Assembly: GCF_020682705.1 (NCBI RefSeq)
Contig: NZ_JAGTTN010000008.1
Location: 62,001 to 126,000, forward strand
Length of the DNA stretch: 64,000 nt
From: Microbacterium allomyrinae
GTDB taxonomy: Bacteria; Actinomycetota; Actinomycetes; Actinomycetales; Microbacteriaceae
Direction of reading: 5' to 3'
The notes beneath the pieces were generated by a model. It had not been told where the DNA came from. It worked only from the letters and a program-made list of their open reading frames with translations, and made no database searches. Below are positions 1 through 8,885 of this stretch, one piece after another. The position numbers and the translations under genes are program-made. Numbering within the stretch: position 1 is the stretch's first letter; each line of letters starts with the position of its first letter.

Positions 1-2
1 TC

Positions 3-389
3 GACGGTAATCGCGGCGACGTGACCGCACCGTCGACTGCGACGGCCGGGAGCAGCATCACGATCGGAGCCGGTCCGCAGCACGCGGGCACGGACGTCCG
101 GGTGTGGATGTACTCGTCGCCCGCCCAGATCGGCGTGGGCGCGCTCGACGCGTCCGGCCGGATCACGGTGACCATCCCCGCGGATGCCGTCGCAGGCGCA
201 CACCGCCTCGCGGTGTACGACGCGGACGGCGACCTGCTGGGGTGGACCGAGATCACCGTCACCGCATCGGGCGCCCTCGCCGTCACCGGTGGAGGCGACG
301 CCACCGGTGCGCTCGCGATCGCGCTGATGATGCTCGCCGCCGGTGCGGCAGCGCTCGTCGTCCGCCGCAGGCGGACGCACGCGGCCTGA
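3..389 (+). CDS. C-terminal part of a wall-anchored surface protein (LAXTG sorting signal), 5' end outside window
   Basis: The frame is open to the left edge, so this is the tail of a longer gene; a GTG at 21 is unlikely to be the true start. The visible part has one beta-rich, Ig-like repeat (residue pattern of Gly/Val/Thr with ITVTIPADAVAG) followed by LAVTG, a hydrophobic stretch of about 20 residues and an RRRR tail. That order is a sortase cell-wall sorting signal, here of the LAXTG kind usually linked with class E sortases in actinobacteria. Similar C-terminal repeats occur on secreted nucleotidases and nucleases of this group (recollection), but the catalytic part is not visible. No sortase gene lies in the window. 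Confidence 0.75.
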   Translation, partial: DGNRGDVTAPSTATAGSSITIGAGPQHAGTDVRVWMYSSPAQIGVGALDASGRITVTIPADAVAGAHRLAVYDADGDLLGWTEITVTASGALAVTGGGDATGALAIALMMLAAGAAALVVRRRRTHAA

Positions 390-489
390 CCGCGCTATCG
401 AGGGTCCCGCGTCGGCGCGTACCGGCGCGGGGCCCCTCGTCGCGCCCCGGTGCCGAACTCCGCGGCGAAAGGGACATCGCAGAGGCGAG

Positions 490-495
490 TAGCCT
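490..495 (+). promoter_or_regulatory. -10 box TAGCCT, seven bases before ATG 503 (leaderless)
   Basis: TAGCCT is followed by seven bases and then the ATG at 503. With transcription starting about seven bases after a -10 box, the mRNA would begin at or next to the start codon. There is no Shine-Dalgarno sequence. This supports start 503 rather than an upstream one. Confidence 0.45.
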
Positions 496-502
496 TTCAC
501 GC

Positions 503-3500
503 ATGACACAGGCGACACGGCGGGGCATCCTCGCCGTGATCACCGTGATCGTGCTGCTCGCGCTGGGTGCGGGGCTCGCGTTCGCCGTCGGCGACGCGCT
601 GGGCATACGCACCGAGCCCGCAGCGCAGATGCAGCCGGCCGCCGCGATCGTCCCCGACGTGGCCGATCCGGTGGCGCCGCCTGACTTCGTCTCGCTGGAT
701 GTGCCCGCCACCGTGCGGGTCGGAGTGGCGATCGACGAACTGCTCGACGCCGTCGCCGATGCGCCGACGCGCGAGGGCGAGGGATCGCTCACCGTCGTGC
801 AGTCCGCCGCGGCGGGTGACGAAGCGGCCGACGGGTACACCCTGGAGGGCGACGCCGCGTCGCTGCGCATCGTCTCGGACTCCGAGACGGCGACGGTGCG
901 GGCCATCTACGACCTCGCCGCGCAGGTGCGCGCCGCGCGACCGCTCGCGGACCTGCTCGGCGCGCACGCGCCGTCGGCCCTGCCCCTGCGGATGACCGAT
1001 CTCGGCGCGGTGGGTGTGGCCCCCGACCCGGCCGAGTGGGAGTCGGGCACCGACTACTCGCACGCCTCGAAGGCGTTCGCCGACGTGTTCCAGCCCGAGG
1101 CTCCCTACATCGACGAGGCCGCGCTCGCCGAGTCGTATCGCGATTTCGACGAGTTCCTCCGCCATTCGCTCGCGAACGGGTTCAACGCCCTCGCGTTTCC
1201 CGGGTTCGTCGAGTTCGTGACCTTCGACGATGCCCCCGGTGGTCCGGTCTACGCCGACGGCGACGATCACCGCGACAAGGCGCTCGCCCTGCGCGAGGCC
1301 TTCGCGCCGTTCTGGGAGCGGGCGGACGAGCTCGGCGTGCAGGTGTTCCTCCGCACCGACATGCTCGCCCTCACGGGCCCGCTCGAGCACTATCTCACCG
1401 ACCGCTTCGGCTCGCTCGACACCGAGAACCCCGAGTTCTGGGATGTCTACACCGCCGGGCTCGACGAGCTCTACGACGCGGCGCCCGCTCTCGACGGCGT
1501 GCTCATCCGCATCGGCGAGGCGGGGCCCGTCTACGACGTCGGCGGCTGGGACTATTACTCCGCGCTCGAGGTGACCACCGTCGATGCCGTTCGCACGATG
1601 CTCGGCGCGTTCACGGGGCAGGCGGAGGCATCCGATCGCGAAGTGATCTTCCGCACGTGGTCGGTGGGTGTCGGCGCCGTCGGCGACATGCACACGAATC
1701 CGGAGTCCTACGAGGCGGTGCTCGGCGGCATCGATTCGCCGGCGCTCATCGTGTCGACGAAGTACACGCTGGGCGACTTCTACACGTGGCTGCCGTTGAA
1801 CGACACCCTCGAGCAGGGTGCGCAGCGCCGCATCGTCGAACTGCAGAGCCGGCGCGAGTTCGAGAACTTCGGCGCGTTTCCCAACGACCTGGGCGCCGAG
1901 TACCAGTGGGCGCTCCAGCAGATCCTCGCTGCGAACGATCAGCTCGAAGGCATCTGGGTATGGACCCAGGACGGCGGGCCGTGGCGCGCCGGCCCGATGA
2001 CGCTGTATCTGAAGGCCGGGTTCTGGCAGCTGTACGAGCTGAACACGCAGGTCGCGGCATCCCTGGCGCAGAACCCCGACGTCGACGTCGCCGACGTCAC
2101 GGCGGACTGGGCGCGCGAGTGGTTCTCGGACGACTCCGAAACGGTCGAGGCGATCGTCGACGCGATGACGAACTCGCGAGAGGCGATCGCGCAGGGCATG
2201 TACATCGAGCAGTTCGCCGCGCAGCGGGTCTTCGCGATCGGCCTCGAGCCGCCGCCGATGATGTGGATCTTCGAGTGGGACATCCTGACCGGCGACTCCG
2301 CCGTGCTCGACGTCCTCTATGCCATCGCGCGCGACGCGACCGGCGGCGACATCGCGCAGGCGATAGAGGGCGGCGACGACGCGGTCGCGGCGGCGGAGCG
2401 CATGCGCGGGCTGGTCGAGCAGACGGATGCCTCGACCTGGCGCTCGCCGGAACTCCGCGAAGCATTCGTCTCGACTCTCGACTACGAGGTCGACGTGCTC
2501 CGGTTGCTCACCGCGTATCGCGCCATGATCCTGCATCAGGGCGAGTGGCACGACACCCTGTCGCCCGACGCGTACGCCGCATGGGATGCCGATCGCGCCG
2601 CCTTCGAACAGCTCGCCGCCGTGCACCTCGATCGCTATGAGGGCGACATCGATCACCCGGCGTTCAACGTCACTGCCGCCCAGCTGGGCGTGGATCGCGC
2701 CGAGCGCGACCAGGTGATGGCGTGGATCGCACGCGGGCTGCTGGCGCTTGCCGCCGCGTGGGTCCTGATCGGCATCCTCGCCGCTCGGACTCGACTGGTG
2801 CGCCGGCCCGGGGCCGCCGCGGCGCGGGGGACCTGGCTCGGGTCCACGCGGCCCTGGCGGGCACGCGAGTCCACCCTCGGCATGCTCGAGCTCGATCGCT
2901 GGCTGCTGCTGATCGTCCCGGCGGCGCTGCTGGTCGCCACGCGCGCCGTCCAGACGTCGTTCCTGTCGTGGACGCACCTCGCCGTCGTGCTCGGAGCGTG
3001 GCTCATGTTCGCCGTCGTCGTGCGCATCTGCATCCGGCGTCGTTCGCCCTGGCCCGTGATCGCCGCGGTCGGCGGGGTGGTGGTGCTCCGCTGCATCCTC
3101 ACTCTCTTCGCGCTGTCGTTCTCGGGACCGGGGGGGTACTGGTTCGCGTTCTGGACCGAGCCGGTGCTGCGCACGCTGTACATCGCGGTGGCGTTCGCAC
3201 TCTTCGTCTGGGTGTTCGTGGCCGCCGGCTGGGCGCTGGCCGCGCAGGTCGGCGCACGCCGGGGGGCCGGCTACGTGCTGGCCGGGGTCGGAGCCGGACT
3301 GCTCGTGCCCGCTGTGGTCATCGGCGCGATCGGCCTGGAGACCGCGCTCACGCTGTGGAACGACGAGATGGGCCTGCTGCCGTGGGGCCTGGCTCGCATC
3401 CTCGGCATCACCACGTACCTCGAGATCCCCAGCGCGACCCCGTGGTACGCCGCGGGACTCGGAGCCGCGCTGCTGGTGATCGGGGTGCTGCTCGCCCTGC

Positions 3501-3541
3501 CGTGGCGGCGACAGCGAGCCGCGGCATCCGGAACCGACTGA
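503..3541 (+). CDS. membrane-anchored glycoside hydrolase, GH67 alpha-glucuronidase-like, with polytopic C-terminus
   Basis: 1012 residues. Residues about 9-31 form a signal-anchor helix. Residues about 60-150 look like a small alpha/beta domain, and 170-560 like a TIM-barrel glycosidase (VLIRIGEAGP, VIFRTWSV, WVWTQDGG segments), most like the alpha-glucuronidase (GH67) superfamily. Roughly 737-1001 contain about seven hydrophobic helices separated by short Arg-rich loops, which is unusual for this family. The catalytic domain should lie outside the membrane. Catalytic acids cannot be assigned by eye. Start 503 is chosen because a TAGCCT -10 box sits seven bases before it. It follows the surface protein by 113 bases. 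Substrate unknown; glucuronoxylan fragments are one guess. Confidence 0.55.
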   Translation: MTQATRRGILAVITVIVLLALGAGLAFAVGDALGIRTEPAAQMQPAAAIVPDVADPVAPPDFVSLDVPATVRVGVAIDELLDAVADAPTREGEGSLTVVQSAAAGDEAADGYTLEGDAASLRIVSDSETATVRAIYDLAAQVRAARPLADLLGAHAPSALPLRMTDLGAVGVAPDPAEWESGTDYSHASKAFADVFQPEAPYIDEAALAESYRDFDEFLRHSLANGFNALAFPGFVEFVTFDDAPGGPVYADGDDHRDKALALREAFAPFWERADELGVQVFLRTDMLALTGPLEHYLTDRFGSLDTENPEFWDVYTAGLDELYDAAPALDGVLIRIGEAGPVYDVGGWDYYSALEVTTVDAVRTMLGAFTGQAEASDREVIFRTWSVGVGAVGDMHTNPESYEAVLGGIDSPALIVSTKYTLGDFYTWLPLNDTLEQGAQRRIVELQSRREFENFGAFPNDLGAEYQWALQQILAANDQLEGIWVWTQDGGPWRAGPMTLYLKAGFWQLYELNTQVAASLAQNPDVDVADVTADWAREWFSDDSETVEAIVDAMTNSREAIAQGMYIEQFAAQRVFAIGLEPPPMMWIFEWDILTGDSAVLDVLYAIARDATGGDIAQAIEGGDDAVAAAERMRGLVEQTDASTWRSPELREAFVSTLDYEVDVLRLLTAYRAMILHQGEWHDTLSPDAYAAWDADRAAFEQLAAVHLDRYEGDIDHPAFNVTAAQLGVDRAERDQVMAWIARGLLALAAAWVLIGILAARTRLVRRPGAAAARGTWLGSTRPWRARESTLGMLELDRWLLLIVPAALLVATRAVQTSFLSWTHLAVVLGAWLMFAVVVRICIRRRSPWPVIAAVGGVVVLRCILTLFALSFSGPGGYWFAFWTEPVLRTLYIAVAFALFVWVFVAAGWALAAQVGARRGAGYVLAGVGAGLLVPAVVIGAIGLETALTLWNDEMGLLPWGLARILGITTYLEIPSATPWYAAGLGAALLVIGVLLALPWRRQRAAASGTD

Positions 3542-3590
3542 CGATCAGGCGGGACCACCGAGCGGAGGCTTCCCCCGGCAGCGACCGGAT

Positions 3591-4337
3591 TCAGCGCACG
3601 ACGAGCTCGCCGGCCGCGATCGGAACCGTCCAGCGGTTGCCGGGCGGTGGGAAGACACACGCGTAGTGGTCGGAGAACGCGCACGGGGGAAGGTAGGCCC
3701 GGTTGAAGTCGAGTTCGACACGGCCGTCGGCGTCGGGGCCGTCCATGCGCAGGAAACGGAAGCGATAGCTCTGCACACCGCTGGTGGCATCCGCGAATGC
3801 GGCGAACAGCGAGCCGTCGCCTTCGCGCTGGACGGTCAATTCGAACTCGAGTCCGTCGAGGACGAACGACACGATGCCGTGGTACTGCGTCTCGGTGTGA
3901 TGCCCGTCGACGGATTCGGCGACGACCGCGCGGCTGCTCGGCGTGAAGCCGCCCGCGACCCGACGCGATGGGCTGAACTCCGCCCGTTCGATCCTCGCGA
4001 TCCCGCGCCGGGCTGCGGCGGCAGGATCCAGCACGCGCAGGGCGACCGATCCTGCGCGACCCTTCGCACGCAGTGCCAGCTCGCCGCAGCGGGTCTGCTC
4101 TTCGGGACGCAGTCGCACCTCCCATGGCAGTTCCCGCCCGACAGCGGATTCGTCGTCGGCGCACCAGATGCCCGGGATGCCGTCGAAGCGTCTTTCGGTG
4201 GCGTCGAGCCAGTGGGTGGCGGCGAGCGACGCGATCCCGTGCGGGGCCCACACGGCGTTGTCTCGTGCGGAGATCCACAGTGCATGCGTGTCGTCCATCG
4301 GTCCCGTTCTCGCGTCGTATGTCGGCGTGTGTCCCAT
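3591..4337 (-). CDS. DUF1684 domain protein
   Basis: 248 residues, soluble, no signal peptide. The C-terminal half carries the DUF1684 signature: VELDFNRAYLPPCAF, then DHYACVFPPPGNRWTVPIAAGE, with conserved Pro-Pro-Cys and Cys-x-x-Pro-Pro-Pro. The family has no settled biochemical role. A second possible start is the ATG at 4298 (MDDTHALW); I use 4337, but the extra 13 residues are not typical and either may be used. It is transcribed away from the LysR gene, sharing a 50-base region with a perfect palindrome (4345-4359), so LysR may control it. It ends 50 bases from the convergent glycosidase-like gene. Confidence 0.8.
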   Translation of the reverse strand: MGHTPTYDARTGPMDDTHALWISARDNAVWAPHGIASLAATHWLDATERRFDGIPGIWCADDESAVGRELPWEVRLRPEEQTRCGELALRAKGRAGSVALRVLDPAAAARRGIARIERAEFSPSRRVAGGFTPSSRAVVAESVDGHHTETQYHGIVSFVLDGLEFELTVQREGDGSLFAAFADATSGVQSYRFRFLRMDGPDADGRVELDFNRAYLPPCAFSDHYACVFPPPGNRWTVPIAAGELVVR

Positions 4338-4344
4338 TGAGACA

Positions 4345-4359
4345 TATTGTTACACAATA
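4345..4359. promoter_or_regulatory. palindrome TATTGT-TAC-ACAATA, candidate LysR operator
   Basis: A perfect 6-3-6 inverted repeat between the divergent DUF1684 and LysR starts, eight bases from the former and 28 from the latter. It is AT-rich in a GC-rich genome. LysR proteins usually bind such divergent regions; the spacing is not the textbook T-N11-A, so assignment is inferred. Confidence 0.45.
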
Positions 4360-4375
4360 GAAATCTCAAGGTGAA

Positions 4376-4381
4376 TAGCAT
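4376..4381 (+). promoter_or_regulatory. -10 box TAGCAT, six bases before ATG 4388
   Basis: TAGCAT-N6-ATG spacing predicts a leaderless LysR transcript. No Shine-Dalgarno sequence precedes the ATG, which fits. Confidence 0.45.
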
Positions 4382-4387
4382 CTACCT

Positions 4388-5431
4388 ATGGATGAGGTGG
4401 ATGCGCCGGAAGTCGACGCCCTGACCCGCGCACTGGACGTGCACTCGCTGCGCATTCTGGTCGCCATCGACCAAGAGGGTTCGATCAGCGCCGCCGCGCG
4501 GTCCCTTGGATACACGCAGCCGACCATCACCCAGCACGTGCAGCGACTCGAGGCCAGGCTCGGGGCGGCCCTCGTCGCCCGCACCGCGCGTGCGGCCACT
4601 CTGACACCGGTCGGCGACCTGCTGGCGCGGCATGCGCCGCGTATCGACGCCAGCCTCACGGCCGCCGCCACCGAGCTCGCGCGCGTGCTCGGCCGTCGCG
4701 CCGGCGTCGTCCGATTCGCGGCTCCCGTCGAGAGCGTCGCGCACGTGATCGCACCGACCATCGCGAGACTCGCCGCAGAGATCCCCGGGATCGAGGTCTC
4801 GGTGCACGAGACCGCCGACGCCGAGAAGGCCCTCGAGATGGTGCACGGCGGTCGCGCCGACATCGCGGTCACCATCGACGTCACCGCGGCGAATGGTCGG
4901 CGCACGAGCGCCCGGCGAAACGGGACGCGCACCACCTTCCTCTTCGCCGAGGAGATCGTCGTCCTCACTGCCGCCGAGGTCGATGCCCCGGGTGGCCGAC
5001 TGGATGCGGGGCTGCTCGCCGCGCTGCCGTGGATTCGCGGACGCGGGACCTGCAGCGACGTCGTGGCCGCCATGATCGGGCGAGCCGACCGCGCGGACGA
5101 CCTCGTGGTGAGCCGCCCGGATGCGGCGATCGCGCTCGCTGCGCACGGGGCCGGGTCAGCGTTCGTCGCGGAGTCGGACCTCGCGGGGATCTCCCTTCCC
5201 GCGAGTCTGCGCACGCTCGGGATCGCGCCGTCTTTCACGCGCCGCATGTCGGCGACGACTCTCCTGGAGGCTGCGTCGATCCCCGCCGTGGCAGCCGCCG
5301 TTCGCACGCTCGCCGCTCACCGTCCCACGCGCGCCGAGGTCGAGGTCCTCCTCGACGCCCGACGCCGCAGCGAGAACCACCGCTCTCGTTTTCGCACCGC
5401 TCATGCACCCCTACCCGAGGAGGGTCACACC
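4388..5431 (+). CDS. LysR-family transcriptional regulator, reading frame continues without stop into the next gene
   Basis: About 348 residues before the next gene's start codon. Residues 18-65 form the LysR winged helix (EGSISAAARSLGYTQPTITQ), and about 95-310 the periplasmic-binding-like effector domain. Residues 311-348 are a basic, low-complexity tail. No stop codon occurs: the same frame runs on to 7036 through the solute-binding lipoprotein, an 882-residue open frame. The other two plus-strand frames also stay open across the junction, closing only at 5630 and 5760, so a single frameshift near the junction would not restore a stop. Likely controls the peptide operon downstream and perhaps DUF1684. 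The end coordinate is the last base before the lipoprotein ATG, not a stop. Confidence 0.8.
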
Positions 5432-7036
5432 ATGCCGTTCCCGTCCACAGCCCGTCTGGCGAAGGCAGCAACCGTCGCCACCGCCGGCGCCCTGCTTCTG
5501 GCAGCCTGCTCCAGTCCCGCGCCCGAGACCAGCACGGGCCCCGACACCGGGGCGGAGATCGACCACGTCACGGTCGCCCTTCCTGGATCGCTGTCGAGCC
5601 TCTATGTCGGCCAGGAGGCCGGCATCCTGAACTACTACATCGCGTCGATCGCTCAGGAGGGGCTGGTCTCCATCGACGCGCAGGGTCGCATTCAGCCGGG
5701 GATCGCGGAGTCCTGGGAACAGCCCGACGACGTCACGTACGTCTACGAGCTGCGCGATGACGCCGTGTTCCAGGACGGCACCCCGGTGACCGCCGACGAC
5801 GTGGTCTTCAGCCTCGAGCAGGCTCGCGACGAGACGAGTTCGCCTGGCCTCGCCTACTACCTCACGAACGTCGACACGATCGAGAAGACCGGCGATGCCG
5901 AGGTGACGATCACGCTGTCCGAGCCCGACGCGGCGTTCGCGGCGAACATGAGCACCGGCGGTGCCGCCTTCATCACATCGAAGGCGTTCTGGGAGGAGCA
6001 CGACGGCACGGTCGGAACCGCGGATGCACTGCTGCTCGGCACCGGCCCCTACCAGGTGACCGAGTTCGCGCCCGATTCCCACGTCACCTTCGAACGGGTC
6101 GACACGTGGTGGGGCGAGCTTCCGAAGGTCAAGGAGATCACCGTCAACTTCGTCCCCGACGAGTCGACGAGGCTGCTCGCCGCCCAGTCGGGTGACGTCG
6201 ACGTGGCCTTCAACGTTCCCCTCGCGCAGTCCCAGCAGTGGGAGAACCTCGACACGATGCGCGTCGACTACGTCAACGACCTGTCGTACGTCGGTCTCTA
6301 CTTCAACACGAGCATCGCGCCGTTCGACGACCCGAAAGTGCGAGAGGCGTTCGCCCACGCCGTCGACCGCGACGCGTACGTCGAGAAGCTGCTGCGCGGT
6401 CACGGCGAGGCCGCCACGGCCATCATGACGCCGGAGTCGCTCGGGAAGGTCTACGACGCCGACGCGGCGCGCGACCTTCTGGCCGAGATTCCGCAGTGGG
6501 ACTTCGATCTGGATGCCGCGAAGGCGGCACTGGCCGACTCTTCCGTGCCCGACGGGTTCGACGTCGAGATCCTCACCCCGAACACCGGCCCGCAGCTGGG
6601 CACGGCCGCTCAGGCGCTCGCGCAGAACCTCGCCGAGATCGGCATCACCCTCAACGTGCGCGAGGTGCCGATCGAGGAGTGGCTCGCGAGCCTGGATGCG
6701 TCGTCGGACCACGGCGCGAACCTGATGTGGTATTTCTCGACGCTGGGCGACCCGGCCGAGGTGCCGAGCTACCTTCTCGGCGCCGGCAACCCCGCCGCGT
6801 ACGACAACCCCGAGATCCTGGACCTGCTCGCACAGGCGGGGGCGGAGGCGGACCCCGCGGCCCGCGTCGACCTGCTCGTGCAGGCCGAGTCGCTGCAGGC
6901 AGAGGATGCGATCAACATCCCGCTGTGGTGGGGGCAGTCGGCGACCGCGTTCGCGAAGGACCTGGGGATGACCGACTACAGCTCGTTCGCCTTCATCTCG
7001 TCGTGGCCGACCCAGCTGTACCGGACGGGTCAGTGA
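5432..7036 (+). CDS. peptide/nickel-type ABC transporter substrate-binding lipoprotein (SBP family 5)
   Basis: 534 residues from ATG 5432. The start is chosen because GAGGAGG lies seven to nine bases upstream and the product begins with a lipoprotein signal peptide: Lys at 11, a hydrophobic core, and lipobox LLLAAC with Cys26. The mature part has family 5 features (ITVTLSEPDAAF, GTGPYQVTEF, FNTSIAPFDDPKVREAFAHAV, NIPLWWG). It should sit on the outer face of the membrane and deliver peptides or similar solutes to the two permeases that follow. It lies in frame with the LysR gene, so a fused protein is possible too; its signal peptide would then be internal. The stop overlaps the next start (GTGA). 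Confidence 0.92.
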   Translation: MPFPSTARLAKAATVATAGALLLAACSSPAPETSTGPDTGAEIDHVTVALPGSLSSLYVGQEAGILNYYIASIAQEGLVSIDAQGRIQPGIAESWEQPDDVTYVYELRDDAVFQDGTPVTADDVVFSLEQARDETSSPGLAYYLTNVDTIEKTGDAEVTITLSEPDAAFAANMSTGGAAFITSKAFWEEHDGTVGTADALLLGTGPYQVTEFAPDSHVTFERVDTWWGELPKVKEITVNFVPDESTRLLAAQSGDVDVAFNVPLAQSQQWENLDTMRVDYVNDLSYVGLYFNTSIAPFDDPKVREAFAHAVDRDAYVEKLLRGHGEAATAIMTPESLGKVYDADAARDLLAEIPQWDFDLDAAKAALADSSVPDGFDVEILTPNTGPQLGTAAQALAQNLAEIGITLNVREVPIEEWLASLDASSDHGANLMWYFSTLGDPAEVPSYLLGAGNPAAYDNPEILDLLAQAGAEADPAARVDLLVQAESLQAEDAINIPLWWGQSATAFAKDLGMTDYSSFAFISSWPTQLYRTGQ

Positions 7037-8028
7037 CCCTCACCCTCCCTGTTCGAGCGCGCGCATCGCGGTACCGGTCGGTCGGCCGGCTGCTCGCGGT
7101 GCGCGTGCTCGGCATGCTCGTCGTGCTGCTCGTGCTGTCGGTCGTCATCTTCTCTCTGATGCACGTCGCACCGGGAGACATCGTCAAGAACCTCCTCGGC
7201 AACCGGCCGTCGTCGCCGGAAGCGGTGGCGGCGATCCGGGAGCAGTACAACCTGGACGATCCGGTCTGGCTGCAGTATCTGAAGTGGCTGGGCGCCTTCG
7301 TCGTCGGAGACCTCGGGCAGTCCATACGTCTGCAGGTGCCGGTGGCGGATGCCATCGGTCAGCGCGTCGGGATCACCCTGACGCTGTGCGCGCTGGCATT
7401 CGTCGTCGCCCTCGCGGTCGCCGTGCCGCTCGGCGTGCACAGCGCCGTGCGCGCGGGTGGCTGGACGGACCGCGCCGCCAGCAGCCTCGCGGTCGTCGGC
7501 CTGAGTGCGCCCACGTTCGCCGTCGGCCTGCTGCTCCTGTACGTGTTCGCCTACTACCTCCGGATCTTTCCCGTCTACGGCGCGGGCTCCGGCGGGCTGG
7601 ACACCCTTTGGCACCTCGTGCTCCCGGCGGTCACTCTCGCCCTGGGTCTCGGCGCGATCGTCGTCAAGCTCACGCGTGCGGCGATGCTGCGTGAGCTCGA
7701 GTCCGACTACGTGACGTCGGCCCGGGCCCGCGGCATCCCCGAGTCTCAGGTGCGACGTACGGCCCTGCGAAACGCGGCGATCCCGATCGTGACCGGCGCG
7801 AGCCTCGTGCTCACGTTCCTCGTCGGCGGCACGGTGCTCGCCGAGACGACGTACGCGCTCCCCGGACTCGGGACGCTGCTGCAGGACTCCGTGCTGTTCA
7901 AGGACATCGCGGTCGTCCAGTCCCTGACACTGCTGGTCGCCGTCGTCATCGCCGTCATCGCGCTGCTCGCCGATCTCGCGTATCTGATGCTCGATCCCCG
8001 CATCCGCCGCAACGAGGGGGCGCAATGA
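7033..8028 (+). CDS. ABC transporter permease, DppB/OppB type
   Basis: 331 residues. GTG 7033 overlaps the upstream TGA by four bases, typical of translational coupling. The N-terminal helix (LLAVRVLGMLVVLLVLSVVIFSLMH), the PGD segment and the following inner-membrane segments match the DppB class; the EAA loop reads ELESDYVTSARARGIPESQV, the contact site for the ATPase. About six membrane helices in total. It forms the translocation pore together with the DppC-like protein. Its ATGA stop overlaps the next gene. Confidence 0.93.
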   Translation: MTLTLPVRARASRYRSVGRLLAVRVLGMLVVLLVLSVVIFSLMHVAPGDIVKNLLGNRPSSPEAVAAIREQYNLDDPVWLQYLKWLGAFVVGDLGQSIRLQVPVADAIGQRVGITLTLCALAFVVALAVAVPLGVHSAVRAGGWTDRAASSLAVVGLSAPTFAVGLLLLYVFAYYLRIFPVYGAGSGGLDTLWHLVLPAVTLALGLGAIVVKLTRAAMLRELESDYVTSARARGIPESQVRRTALRNAAIPIVTGASLVLTFLVGGTVLAETTYALPGLGTLLQDSVLFKDIAVVQSLTLLVAVVIAVIALLADLAYLMLDPRIRRNEGAQ

Positions 8029-8885
8029 CCGCCGCGATCGATCTGCTCACCGCCCCGCCGCGATCACGTCGCCGTCGCCCTTCCGCGACCGCCGTCCTCG
8101 CCTTCGTGGTGCTGGGTCTGACCGCCGGCGCGGTCGCGTTCGGTGGGCTCGTGTACCCCGACGCCATGCGGCAGGACATCCTGTCGAGCCTGCTTCCGGC
8201 CGGCGCGCCCGGCCACCCGCTCGGCACCGACGAACTCGGGCGCGACGTGTGGGCGATGACCGTGGCAGGCGCTGCATCCGCGCTGATCGGACCCATCTGC
8301 GTGGCCATCGGCTCGATGATCCTCGGCATCGTCCTGGGCACCCTCGCCGGGTATGAGCGCGGCTGGCTCGACGTCGTGATCAGCCGCTGGACCGACCTGC
8401 TGCTCGCCCTTCCCGTGCTCCTGGCCGCCATCGTCGTGTCGGGGGTGTTCGGAGGCGGCTATTGGGTGACGGTGGTGCTGCTGATCCTCCTCTTCTCCCC
8501 GTCCGACATCCGCATCGTGCGTGCCGGTGTGCTCGAGCAGTCCGCGCGCCCGTACATCGAGGCGGCACGGATGCTGTCGCTGTCACGCTGGCGCGTCATG
8601 TTCCGGCACATCCTGCCCAACGTCTCCACCCTCGTGCTCACGAACGTCATGCTCAACGTCGCCTTCGCGCTGGTGGCGTTCTCGTCGCTGTCGTTCCTCG
8701 GGGTGGGTGTTCCGCCGGGGACGGCGGATTGGGGCCGTCAGCTCACCGACAACCGGGCGATCATGTTCGACAACCCCGCCGCCGTCATCGTGCCCGCCGG
8801 GCTGATCATCCTCGTCGCCTCCGCCGTCAACCTCGCCGGGGACTGGGCCGGCCAGCGGCTCTCGCAGGTGGGCAGGACACTGTGA
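8025..8885 (+). CDS. ABC transporter permease, DppC/OppC type
   Basis: 286 residues, ATG 8025 overlapping the upstream stop by four bases. The sequence HPLGTDELGRDVWAM is the hallmark of DppC-type permeases, and YIEAARMLSLSRWRVMFRHILPN is the EAA loop (shown as its two halves in the protein). About five to six helices. Partner of the DppB-like permease. GTG of the ATPase gene overlaps its stop. Confidence 0.93.
   Translation: MTAAIDLLTAPPRSRRRRPSATAVLAFVVLGLTAGAVAFGGLVYPDAMRQDILSSLLPAGAPGHPLGTDELGRDVWAMTVAGAASALIGPICVAIGSMILGIVLGTLAGYERGWLDVVISRWTDLLLALPVLLAAIVVSGVFGGGYWVTVVLLILLFSPSDIRIVRAGVLEQSARPYIEAARMLSLSRWRVMFRHILPNVSTLVLTNVMLNVAFALVAFSSLSFLGVGVPPGTADWGRQLTDNRAIMFDNPAAVIVPAGLIILVASAVNLAGDWAGQRLSQVGRTL

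Noticed and set aside
5300-5440. Simple frameshift error explaining the missing LysR stop
   Set aside because: The two other frames also remain open until 5630 and 5760, so a single indel near the junction does not produce a plausible stop; a larger error cannot be ruled out.
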